This document shows positions 1-5,974 of a stretch of 9,127 nt of DNA, piece by piece. Position numbers and translations under genes: made by a program. Each line of letters starts with the position of its first letter. Positions within the stretch are counted from its first letter, which is position 1. The notes below the pieces were generated by a model. It ran no database searches. It had not been told where the DNA came from and saw nothing but the letters and a program-made list of their open reading frames with translations. Source of the stretch: PeH17 sp964414925 (GTDB taxonomy: Bacteria > Bacillota > Clostridia > Christensenellales > CAG-138); assembly GCA_964414925.1 (NCBI GenBank), contig CAYPXV010000066.1, positions 1-9,127 on the forward strand, in the 5' to 3' direction.

Positions 1-609
1 ATTGACTTCACGTCTCTCATATAAAGCGCCGAGTAAGAGTTCTACGGGTAATCCCCCCTCTGCGGTTAATTTACCGCATACATGCAATTCGGCGGTATTG
101 TCAGCTACATTCATTATCTCGACCGAATTCAATAAAGGGCGAATATCAACGCTTTTTATACCGCCCTTTGTCTTTTTCTGAACTACTATTTCACCGCCGA
201 GCATAGAAAAAATTATCGATTTAAGTTCGGCTTCGTTAATTGATGTTTCGAATGTAAGCTTGATTTCATAATCCGCCTGACGCATAAGTGATGTCAGCGA
301 TGCTTTACAATCATCAAAACTCCATGCTTGCATTATTTTAACACCGTCAGGAAGTACATTGTTGACTTTAGTGATAAAGTCGGTAATTTCAATATTTTCG
401 TCAAGCGTTATGTCCAAATATTCACACTCGGAGGTGTATCCGACAGACAGAGCGGTCGCAAATGAAAGCAGGGGGTGAGGGTTAAAACCTTTTGAATAGG
501 ATAACGGCAATTTTGCTCTACGAAAAGCACGCTGGAACAACCTCTGCATATCGAGGTGTGAAACGAATTTAATTTCATCGTGTTTATAAAAACGGGCACA
601 AATTCGCAT
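1..609 (-). CDS. Radical SAM-linked protein, TIGR03936/DUF2344 family (partial, 3' end beyond window)
   Basis: The reading frame opens at the ATG at 609 and stays open for 203 codons to the left edge, so the C-terminus is missing. The product begins MRICARFYKHDEIKFVSHLD and has the family-typical segment KGFNPHPLLSFA (about residues 40-51) followed by a GYTSECEYLDI stretch. These mark it as the DUF2344 'radical SAM-linked' family, encoded next to or fused with TIGR03960 radical SAM proteins. Known family members are about 200-240 aa, so little is probably lost. No catalytic residues are known and the function is undefined; a partner role for the radical SAM enzyme is inferred from the constant linkage. 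The start lies one base after the upstream stop, with AGGAGG at 619-624 (complement) nine bases before the ATG, so the pair is co-transcribed and probably translationally coupled. In many Clostridia the next genes are RNase G and ribosomal protein L21, which cannot be seen here. Confidence 0.9.
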   Translation of the reverse strand, partial: MRICARFYKHDEIKFVSHLDMQRLFQRAFRRAKLPLSYSKGFNPHPLLSFATALSVGYTSECEYLDITLDENIEITDFITKVNNVLPDGVKIMQAWSFDDCKASLTSLMRQADYEIKLTFETSINEAELKSIIFSMLGGEIVVQKKTKGGIKSVDIRPLLNSVEIMNVADNTAELHVCGKLTAEGGLPVELLLGALYERREVN

Positions 610-610
610 C

Positions 611-2485
611 TTAATCTACCTCCTTTGCATTTGTTCCGATATTCTTTTTGTTCATATTGCAAAGCTCATTGCATCTTTCACCGAAACAACCGTTACAACC
701 TTTACGGCAGTCCTTGGTTACTATTCCTTGGTGTGCAAGCTCGTTTTGCTTTTTCAAATAATCGTGCGTTACCAAAGCATCCATATGCTGCCATGCCAGC
801 GGTTCATCCAAACCGATTTGACGATGGGCGTATTCTTCACAGGTTAAACCGTTTTCCTCAAAGGCATCATCCCATGCCTTCTTATTAAATATTTCGTCCC
901 ATGAATCAAATCTTGCTCCGTTGCGGAATGCACTTATCAGGACATTGGATAATCTTCTATCACCCCTGGCGAAGCATGCTTCAAGTTTGCTTGTTTCGGA
1001 GAAATGACAGCTGAACTCAACGCCTTTTATTCCTTTTAATGCTCCTCTGAGAAGAGTCTGCCTGCGTAATACTTCTTCCGTGGAAATTTGTTGTTCCCAC
1101 TGGAACGGCGTAAAGGGTTTGGGAACAAATGTAGATGCCGATACGGTACATCTTAAACCTTTGCCCCTTAATTCTTTAGGCATTGAATAGAACAATCTGG
1201 AAACTTTTCTCGCAAGTTCAGCTATGCCGAGTATATCTTCATCCGTTTCCGTGGGCAAACCTATCATGAAATAAAGTTTTACGCCATGCCATCCTGATTG
1301 AAATGCATCGCCGACAGCACGCAGTAAATCATCTTCGTTTACACCCTTGTTGATTACATCTCTCAATCGCTGCGTTCCGGCTTCGGGAGCAAAAGTCAGA
1401 CCTGTCTTTCTGACCTTCTGTATCTGCTCTAAATCATCTTTAATGAAAGAATCGATTCTCAATGAAGGCAGAGATACGGATACTCTGTCATCGCTGTATC
1501 TGTTGAGAATTTCGGGTACTAATTCATGAATTTCGGAATAATCACCGCTTGATAAGGAAAACAATGATATTTCATCGTATCCGGTACATGAAATTTGCTT
1601 GTCTGCATAATCTAAGAGTGTCTGCATCTTCCTTTCTCTTATGGGACGGTAAATAAACCCCGCTTGACAGAAACGACAACCCCTTGTACAACCCCTGAAC
1701 AATTCAAGTGCAATACGGTCGTGAACTATGTTCATATACGGCACTATTAAATCGCCGGTAAATTCTGTTTTATCAAGGTCGGTAATAATTCTGCGCTCTA
1801 TCGTATCCGGTGCAGTATCGTTAAGTTTTGACAGTGAAGCAAAGACTCCGTTCTTATATTCGGCTTTATATAGAGACGGCACATAAATACCGGGTATCTT
1901 TGAAAGCTCAAGCAGTAACTTCTCTCTGTTAAATCCGTTTTGCATACATTGGTCATAACAGTCGATAAAGTCATTCATCAATTCCTCGCCATCGCCGAAC
2001 AAGAATACATCAATTATTTCGGCAAGCGGTTCACTGTTGCATACACACGGTCCGCCGGCAATTATAAGAGGGTCTTTTTCGGTGCGCTGTGCTGTCGTTA
2101 AAGGAATATCGGCAAGGTCAAGCATGTTGAGAATATTCGTGTAACCCATTTCATAAAGGAGTGAAAAACCGATAATATCAAACTCATCTAGCAACTTTTT
2201 TGTTTCAAGAGAGAACAGTTTGACGTTTTCGTCTCTTAGTAATTTTTCCATGTCCGGCCAGGGCGCATATACTCTTTCGCAAAAAACGTCGGGACGCTTG
2301 TTGAGTACGTTGTAAATAATTCTTGAACCGAGGTGGCTCATACCTATTTCGTAAGTATCGGGAAAGCATAGCGCAAAACTTGTACGATAATGCTCTTTTA
2401 TTTTCATATTTAATTCGCCTCCCATGTATCTGGTCGGCTTCTCGGTTTTTGCTATAAGTGAATTAATCTTTTCTTTTCTATCCAA
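611..2485 (-). CDS. B12-binding radical SAM protein, TIGR03960 family
   Basis: With the chosen start the product is 624 aa, normal for the family. The N-terminal third resembles a cobalamin-binding Rossmann region (a GFSLLYEMGYTN segment near 107-118 and FGDGEE near 163-168). The radical SAM core follows, with the [4Fe-4S] motif CTRGCRFC (Cys266, Cys270, Cys273) and later core motifs PEAGTQRLRD and MIGLPTETDED. The C-terminus carries a cysteine cluster, CRKGCNGC then two more cysteines (593, 597, 600, 605, 609), which may hold a second metal cluster. The family is expected to cleave S-adenosylmethionine reductively, but its substrate is unknown. Start choice: the frame is open back to a TTG at 2497, but GGAGG (2491-2495, complement) sits five bases before a TTG at 2485. 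The first in-frame ATG lies inside the conserved RYMGGE motif, so it is too late. The partner gene follows after one base. Confidence 0.93.
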   Translation of the reverse strand: MDRKEKINSLIAKTEKPTRYMGGELNMKIKEHYRTSFALCFPDTYEIGMSHLGSRIIYNVLNKRPDVFCERVYAPWPDMEKLLRDENVKLFSLETKKLLDEFDIIGFSLLYEMGYTNILNMLDLADIPLTTAQRTEKDPLIIAGGPCVCNSEPLAEIIDVFLFGDGEELMNDFIDCYDQCMQNGFNREKLLLELSKIPGIYVPSLYKAEYKNGVFASLSKLNDTAPDTIERRIITDLDKTEFTGDLIVPYMNIVHDRIALELFRGCTRGCRFCQAGFIYRPIRERKMQTLLDYADKQISCTGYDEISLFSLSSGDYSEIHELVPEILNRYSDDRVSVSLPSLRIDSFIKDDLEQIQKVRKTGLTFAPEAGTQRLRDVINKGVNEDDLLRAVGDAFQSGWHGVKLYFMIGLPTETDEDILGIAELARKVSRLFYSMPKELRGKGLRCTVSASTFVPKPFTPFQWEQQISTEEVLRRQTLLRGALKGIKGVEFSCHFSETSKLEACFARGDRRLSNVLISAFRNGARFDSWDEIFNKKAWDDAFEENGLTCEEYAHRQIGLDEPLAWQHMDALVTHDYLKKQNELAHQGIVTKDCRKGCNGCFGERCNELCNMNKKNIGTNAKEVD

Positions 2486-2503
2486 AATTTCCTCCAAAGC
2501 TCA

Positions 2504-2519
2504 TTTTGGCAAACCAAAA
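2504..2519 (-). other. Small perfect hairpin in the leader of the radical SAM operon
   Basis: TTTTGG (2504-2509) and CCAAAA (2514-2519) are perfect inverted repeats separated by four bases, CAAA. On the minus strand this would fold in the mRNA leader about eight bases upstream of the Shine-Dalgarno sequence at 2491-2495. It lacks a T-run, so it is not a terminator. It may affect ribosome access or be incidental in AT-rich DNA. Confidence 0.3.
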
Positions 2520-2559
2520 GAACCCATTGATTTTCGGTTGTATAAACAAGTCCATTTTA

Positions 2560-2587
2560 ATTATAAGCATTTAAATAAAAAAAGCAA
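2560..2587 (-). promoter_or_regulatory. Candidate sigma-A promoter for the radical SAM operon
   Basis: On the minus strand a perfect TATAAT lies at 2565-2560. A weaker -35-like TTGCTT lies at 2587-2582, 16 bases upstream. Transcription would start near 2553, leaving a leader of about 70 bases before the TTG start at 2485. The -10 is convincing; the -35 matches only in its TTG half. Confidence 0.45.
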
Positions 2588-2606
2588 GCTTTATATCAAA
2601 AAAGTG

Positions 2607-2636
2607 TAGACAAACGAGGCGGAGCTGTTATATAAT
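2607..2636 (+). promoter_or_regulatory. Candidate sigma-A promoter for the dockerin protein gene
   Basis: TAGACA (2607-2612, one mismatch from TTGACA) is followed after 18 bases by a perfect TATAAT (2631-2636). Transcription would start near 2643, about 30 bases before the ATG at 2674, which has AAGGAG at 2661-2666. The spacing and position fit a vegetative promoter. It is divergent from the radical SAM promoter, about 40 bases away. Confidence 0.65.
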
Positions 2637-2673
2637 GGGATTACCTTAATAAATATAGAAAAGGAGCAAAAAG

Positions 2674-4467
2674 ATGAAAACTACAACCAAGACTATGGCA
2701 GTCCTTCTTGCACTGGTAATGTTACTGACTTCATTGCCGATTTTTGCAGTAGGACAAAGTGCGCTTCGCAGCGGAGTGCGTGTTTACGGATACCGCATAT
2801 ATGATGATGACGAATTGTTATCATATGCTTGGATATCCATGACGGACGATAATCCGTCGGCTGTTACGGAAGAAAATATCGAAGAAAATGCCTTCGATGA
2901 TTACACCGATATGTCCGCAGGTACTTTTATGGGCGGTCATGTCTACGGATTTGCCGAAAACGGCGGATTCTACAAAGTGGATGTAACCGACTGGAGCAGA
3001 GTTCGTCTGTTCTCGGATGGCACTGCCTATCATGGATGGAGCGATATGACTTTCGATTATACAACCGGTAAGCTTTACGCTATAGCGTATACACAGCCCT
3101 GGGAATCGGGAGAGGAAGATTCAACCATAGAAGCAAGTTATTTGGTCACCATCGACCTTTATGACTACTCTATTGATGAAATTGCACAAATTACAACCGG
3201 AATCATCACACTTGCTGCCGACAGACAAGGACAGTTATACGGCATTGCAATGGATGGCTGCTTATACGCAATTAACAAAACCGATGGATCTTGTCGTATA
3301 ATCGGGGATACAGGAATGATAGTAAGCTTTGCTCAGAGCATGTGTTATGACTATAACACCGATACAATGTATTGGGCAATGTGCAATGTAACCCAGGGAA
3401 ATCTGTGTATCGTTGATTTAGAAACGGGACGTGCATCCAATCTCGGCGTCATAGGAGGAAATACCGAAGTAACATGCCTGTTCACCATTCCGAACGACGA
3501 ACCTGTTATTCATGTAGAAAGTGTGGAAGTTATTCCCGAAACTTTGGAACTCAGCGTAGGTACAAGCGGTGTGGTTTCAGCACAGGTTCTTCCCGAAATT
3601 GCATCGGAACGCCATGTTGTATGGACGAGCGATAACCCCGCTGTTGCTTCGGTTGATGAAGACGGAATCGTTTATGCTAATTCCGTTGGCTCGGCAATGG
3701 TTACCGCAACCACCGTTGATGGAGGTCTTACTTCAACTTGTACTGTTGAAGTAACATCAGCTCCCACAACATCCGATTATAGACTCGTTGATGAGTTGGA
3801 ATCCGATGAGGAATTTATTATTGTAACATATTTCGAGGGACAGGCATATGCTTTAGTCAATCGTAACGCTAATTCCAATGGCTTTGCGGCAAAACTTATA
3901 CCGATTATTTTGACCGATAACGGTGAGTATGTACTTGCTGCTATGGATTCAAATGAGAACTTTGACGATATGGTTTGGCTTGCACAGGGCGACTATACCG
4001 ATGGTTTCTCCTTCAAGTCTACAACAAATGACCTTTTCTTTGCGGGCTTGAATTATTGCAACTGGACCGCAATTAACGGAACCGAGGATAAATGGTTGCT
4101 GGAAGAACAAGATGGTGCTACATTGCTTAAATCCGTTCGTGCATTGGATGTAAATGAAGATTCTCAAAAGTTCTACGTTGGAACAACCGATTCGTACTAT
4201 AACTCGGTTATATTCGACTATGTTCAAATCGGTTCCGCATATGAGGTGTTCTTCTATAAGCACATAGAGGATGGCGAAACTTTCACCCTCGGAGATGTTA
4301 ATGAAGACGGTGAAGTGAACCTTGCCGACGCAGCGCTTATTTTGAGATATGCACTCGGTATCCACCAGTTCGGTGAAACGCAGCTTCTTGCCGCTGATAT
4401 TAACTCCGACGGAGAAATCAATGCCGCAGACGCAGCACTCTTGCTCCGCATTGTGATGGGTATTTAA
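2674..4467 (+). CDS. Secreted dockerin protein with propeller-like region and BIG2 domain
   Basis: This is a 597-aa exported protein. Residues 1-26 form a classic signal peptide: lysines, then a hydrophobic stretch, ending near IFAVGQ. Residues about 83-272 contain repeated 'G.VYG/LYA(I)' and 'TID/VDL' strand patterns like a beta-propeller or WD-like repeat region. Residues about 278-361 are a bacterial Ig-like BIG2 domain (VESVEVIPETLELSVGTS, then VVWTSDNPAVASVDEDG). Residues about 365-530 form an unrecognised, probably beta-rich domain. Residues 538-597 are a type I dockerin: two calcium loops (D541-D552, DVNEDGEVNLAD; D575-D586, DINSDGEINAAD), each followed by an AALxLR helix. Dockerins bind cohesins, so the protein is probably displayed on a scaffoldin or cell-surface complex. 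No glycoside hydrolase, peptidase or carbohydrate-binding motif was recognised, so a structural or binding role is only an inference. It is a single gene with its own promoter and terminator. Confidence 0.9.
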   Translation: MKTTTKTMAVLLALVMLLTSLPIFAVGQSALRSGVRVYGYRIYDDDELLSYAWISMTDDNPSAVTEENIEENAFDDYTDMSAGTFMGGHVYGFAENGGFYKVDVTDWSRVRLFSDGTAYHGWSDMTFDYTTGKLYAIAYTQPWESGEEDSTIEASYLVTIDLYDYSIDEIAQITTGIITLAADRQGQLYGIAMDGCLYAINKTDGSCRIIGDTGMIVSFAQSMCYDYNTDTMYWAMCNVTQGNLCIVDLETGRASNLGVIGGNTEVTCLFTIPNDEPVIHVESVEVIPETLELSVGTSGVVSAQVLPEIASERHVVWTSDNPAVASVDEDGIVYANSVGSAMVTATTVDGGLTSTCTVEVTSAPTTSDYRLVDELESDEEFIIVTYFEGQAYALVNRNANSNGFAAKLIPIILTDNGEYVLAAMDSNENFDDMVWLAQGDYTDGFSFKSTTNDLFFAGLNYCNWTAINGTEDKWLLEEQDGATLLKSVRALDVNEDSQKFYVGTTDSYYNSVIFDYVQIGSAYEVFFYKHIEDGETFTLGDVNEDGEVNLADAALILRYALGIHQFGETQLLAADINSDGEINAADAALLLRIVMGI

Positions 4468-4498
4468 TCTTTAAAAAAATTTTTTAAACAAATAGAAA

Positions 4499-4563
4499 CG
4501 GCTGTTGATATGCTTTCTTGATAAACTAAATTCGTAGAAGCTTATCAACGGTCGATTCTTTTT
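4499..4563 (+). terminator. Rho-independent terminator after the dockerin gene
   Basis: Bases 4499-4513 pair with 4540-4554, forming a 15-pair stem (GTTGATA against TATCAAC at the core) with two G-U pairs and one T-T mismatch around a 26-base loop. The stem is followed by ATTCTTTTT ending at 4563. It starts about 30 bases after the dockerin stop codon. The long loop makes it less than ideal, but stem and T-run are in the right order for plus-strand termination. Confidence 0.55.
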
Positions 4564-4593
4564 GAATATAAAAACTTTTTCTTGCCAATAATA
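4563..4593 (+). promoter_or_regulatory. Possible sporulation (sigma-G-like) promoter for the coat genes
   Basis: TGAATA (4563-4568) resembles the -35 element of forespore sigma-G promoters. After 18 bases, AATAATA (4587-4593) resembles the CATnnTA -10 with one mismatch. A second, sigma-K-like -10, CATGGTTTA, lies at 4612-4620 without a clear -35. Coat genes are usually under mother-cell sigma-E or sigma-K, so the assignment is weak and no sigma-A promoter is obvious here. Confidence 0.25.
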
Positions 4594-4641
4594 TTTGTGA
4601 GTAAGTCATGACATGGTTTACGAAAACAAAAGGAGGCATAT

Positions 4642-4920
4642 ATGCAAAACAGAAGTAACAACTTTGATTCGTTCTTTAAACAGAATGTTTCAAAAATGAA
4701 CACCGAGGCAGCGAGCATGGGCTGCAGTTCATCAATGACCGACAAGGATTTATCGATTATTGAAGATCAGATGTACAAGGAGGCTCTGCTGTATAAAAAA
4801 TGTGCTACATACGCCGATTATTTTGCCGACAGTAATTTGAAGTCTATGGCAAGTTCGGCTGCGGAGCATCATAAGCAGCATTTCCATAAGCTTCATGAAC
4901 ATCTTAATACTACAATGTAA
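4642..4920 (+). CDS. Small CotF-like spore coat protein
   Basis: This encodes a 92-aa soluble, mostly helical protein. The segment DKDLSIIEDQMYKEALLYKK followed by a YADYFAD helix matches the short spore-coat/CotF-like proteins of Clostridia, which fold as small ferritin-like helical hairpins. The C-terminal helix has a cluster of six histidines in twelve residues (76, 77, 80, 82, 85, 87), suggesting metal binding or a packing surface. There is no signal peptide or membrane segment, as expected for proteins deposited on the forespore from the mother cell. The ATG at 4642 is preceded by AGGAGG at 4631-4636, five bases away. It forms an operon with the next gene, 11 bases downstream, which belongs to the same family. 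The family assignment rests on sequence pattern and on pairing with the clearer CotF gene; the coat function is inferred from the family. Confidence 0.72.
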   Translation: MQNRSNNFDSFFKQNVSKMNTEAASMGCSSSMTDKDLSIIEDQMYKEALLYKKCATYADYFADSNLKSMASSAAEHHKQHFHKLHEHLNTTM

Positions 4921-4931
4921 AGGAGAATATT

Positions 4932-5207
4932 ATGAAAACCTCATCTATGAGCGAAAGAGAATTGTTGACGGATTTGCTTAATTCCGAAAAAGCACTGGTT
5001 AAGGATTATGCAAGTAATTGCACGGAAGCGTCTTGTCCGCAGCTAAGAAATATTCTGGTAAACTGCATGAGTGAGTGTGCGGGAGATCAATTCGCAGTGT
5101 TCGAACAAATGCATATGAGAAATATGTACAACACTAAGCAGGCTAAATCTCAGGATATTGAAACCGCAAAGCAGGATATGACTAAACTTGAAAACCAAAC
5201 TTGGTAA
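4932..5207 (+). CDS. CotF family spore coat protein
   Basis: This encodes a 91-aa helical protein with the Coat F domain pattern: SERELLTDLLNSEKALVKDY (about residues 7-26), then TEASCPQLRNIL, then an acidic/Gln-containing helix with an MHMRNMYNTKQA segment where the family usually has a Gly-Trp-Tyr/Pro-type motif. Coat F proteins are components of the bacterial endospore coat. Four cysteines (30, 35, 45, 49) could form cross-links in the mature coat, but this is speculation. The start ATG at 4932 has AGGAGA at 4921-4926, directly after the stop codon of the upstream coat gene, so the two genes form one transcription unit. The strong hairpin terminator at 5236-5270 closes the operon. The presence of this pair is the main evidence that the organism sporulates. 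Confidence 0.85.
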   Translation: MKTSSMSERELLTDLLNSEKALVKDYASNCTEASCPQLRNILVNCMSECAGDQFAVFEQMHMRNMYNTKQAKSQDIETAKQDMTKLENQTW

Positions 5208-5235
5208 GTTAAAATAAACCAATCGTTTGGTTATA

Positions 5236-5270
5236 AAAACGGAAGCGACTTATTTGTCTGCTTCCGTTTT
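5236..5270. terminator. Bidirectional rho-independent terminator between convergent genes
   Basis: AAAACGGAAGC (5236-5246) and GCTTCCGTTTT (5260-5270) are perfect 11-base inverted repeats around a 13-base loop. The A-run on one side and T-run on the other let it work on both strands. It lies 28 bases after the plus-strand coat gene and 7 bases before the end of the minus-strand zinc-ribbon gene, so it can serve both. Confidence 0.88.
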
Positions 5271-5276
5271 ATCGGT

Positions 5277-5972
5277 TTAAAAGAAAAACTTTTTTTTCAG
5301 TGCATTTTGAATCGGTTTGTTAATGGCAATTACAATCAATCCGATGCCGAGTATGAAGCATCCCACAAGAGGGAATATCGACCAGTGGAAGCTTGTACTC
5401 AGATTAAAAGTTTTATTGATTAAGATTTCAAGAAGTACCATGTAAATCCCATGTACAATAAGCGTACCGCCAAAAATATATAAGTAGCCTTTACGAACAT
5501 ACTTACATAGAGTAACAACGCACGTGCTGATTAATGCATAAATTCCTACTGCCGGGAATGCAAAATGAAGGAACCATTTACCTCCTACCATTAAATCAAT
5601 GTACAGTAGGTACGCTAATATCGCAGCAAAATCACACGGTACAAAGATAACGGGGTTTGGATTTTTAAACCACATCGGTAAAACGATTATAACGTAGCCG
5701 AGCATTAGTGCAAAAATCGAATAACCTGCCCAACTCCTCGATGAAGGAATACTGAATTCACATATAATCAACTGGGCGATTATTGCGGTAAATAAAAAGG
5801 TTATAATAAGCATCAATCCCTTATTACTAAGCTTCTTTTCCTTCTCCTTATTCGGAGGGTAGGGGGCATCTTTTAATGTTCTGGGTAAATCGGGGTTGTA
5901 AACTTTAGTTCCGCATAATGGGCATACCACTTCGCTGTCCGCAAGTTCAACACCGCATTTAATACAATACAT
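5277..5972 (-). CDS. Zinc-ribbon six-helix membrane protein, DUF6320-like
   Basis: The product is 231 aa. It opens with a zinc ribbon, CxxC-x10-CxxC (Cys3, Cys6, Cys17, Cys20: MYCIKCGVEL, then CPLCG). A charged proline/lysine linker (30-50) follows, then about six hydrophobic segments near 52-71, 82-102, 109-128, 134-156, 163-183 and 197-217, ending in a basic, Phe-rich tail. This matches the DUF6320 family as I remember it, often found beside alcohol-acetyltransferase-like and alpha/beta-hydrolase genes; the function is unknown. The ATG at 5972 is two bases after the TAG of the upstream fusion gene. AAGGAG lies about seven bases before the ATG, inside the end of that gene, so the two are translationally coupled. 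A likely role is a membrane anchor or transporter-like partner for the hydrolase-acyltransferase. This is inferred from linkage only. Confidence 0.82.
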   Translation of the reverse strand: MYCIKCGVELADSEVVCPLCGTKVYNPDLPRTLKDAPYPPNKEKEKKLSNKGLMLIITFLFTAIIAQLIICEFSIPSSRSWAGYSIFALMLGYVIIVLPMWFKNPNPVIFVPCDFAAILAYLLYIDLMVGGKWFLHFAFPAVGIYALISTCVVTLCKYVRKGYLYIFGGTLIVHGIYMVLLEILINKTFNLSTSFHWSIFPLVGCFILGIGLIVIAINKPIQNALKKKFFF

Positions 5973-5974
5973 AT

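Noticed and set aside
408..888. Open frames on both strands across the junction of the radical SAM gene and its partner
   Set aside because: They overlap two recognised genes in other frames and show no domain or ribosome site.
3949..4365. 138-codon open frame antisense to the dockerin gene
   Set aside because: No ribosome site, no recognisable domain, and it lies fully opposite a well-supported coding region; a codon-bias shadow.
2674..4467. Acquisition of the dockerin gene by a mobile element
   Set aside because: No flanking repeats, integrase or transposase; base composition by eye is like its neighbours, and it has its own ordinary promoter and terminator.
4470..4488. AT-only near-palindrome (TTTAAAAAAATTTTTTAAA) just after the dockerin stop codon, as a terminator
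   Set aside because: It has no GC pairs to hold a stem; the hairpin at 4499-4554 with a following T-run is a better terminator.
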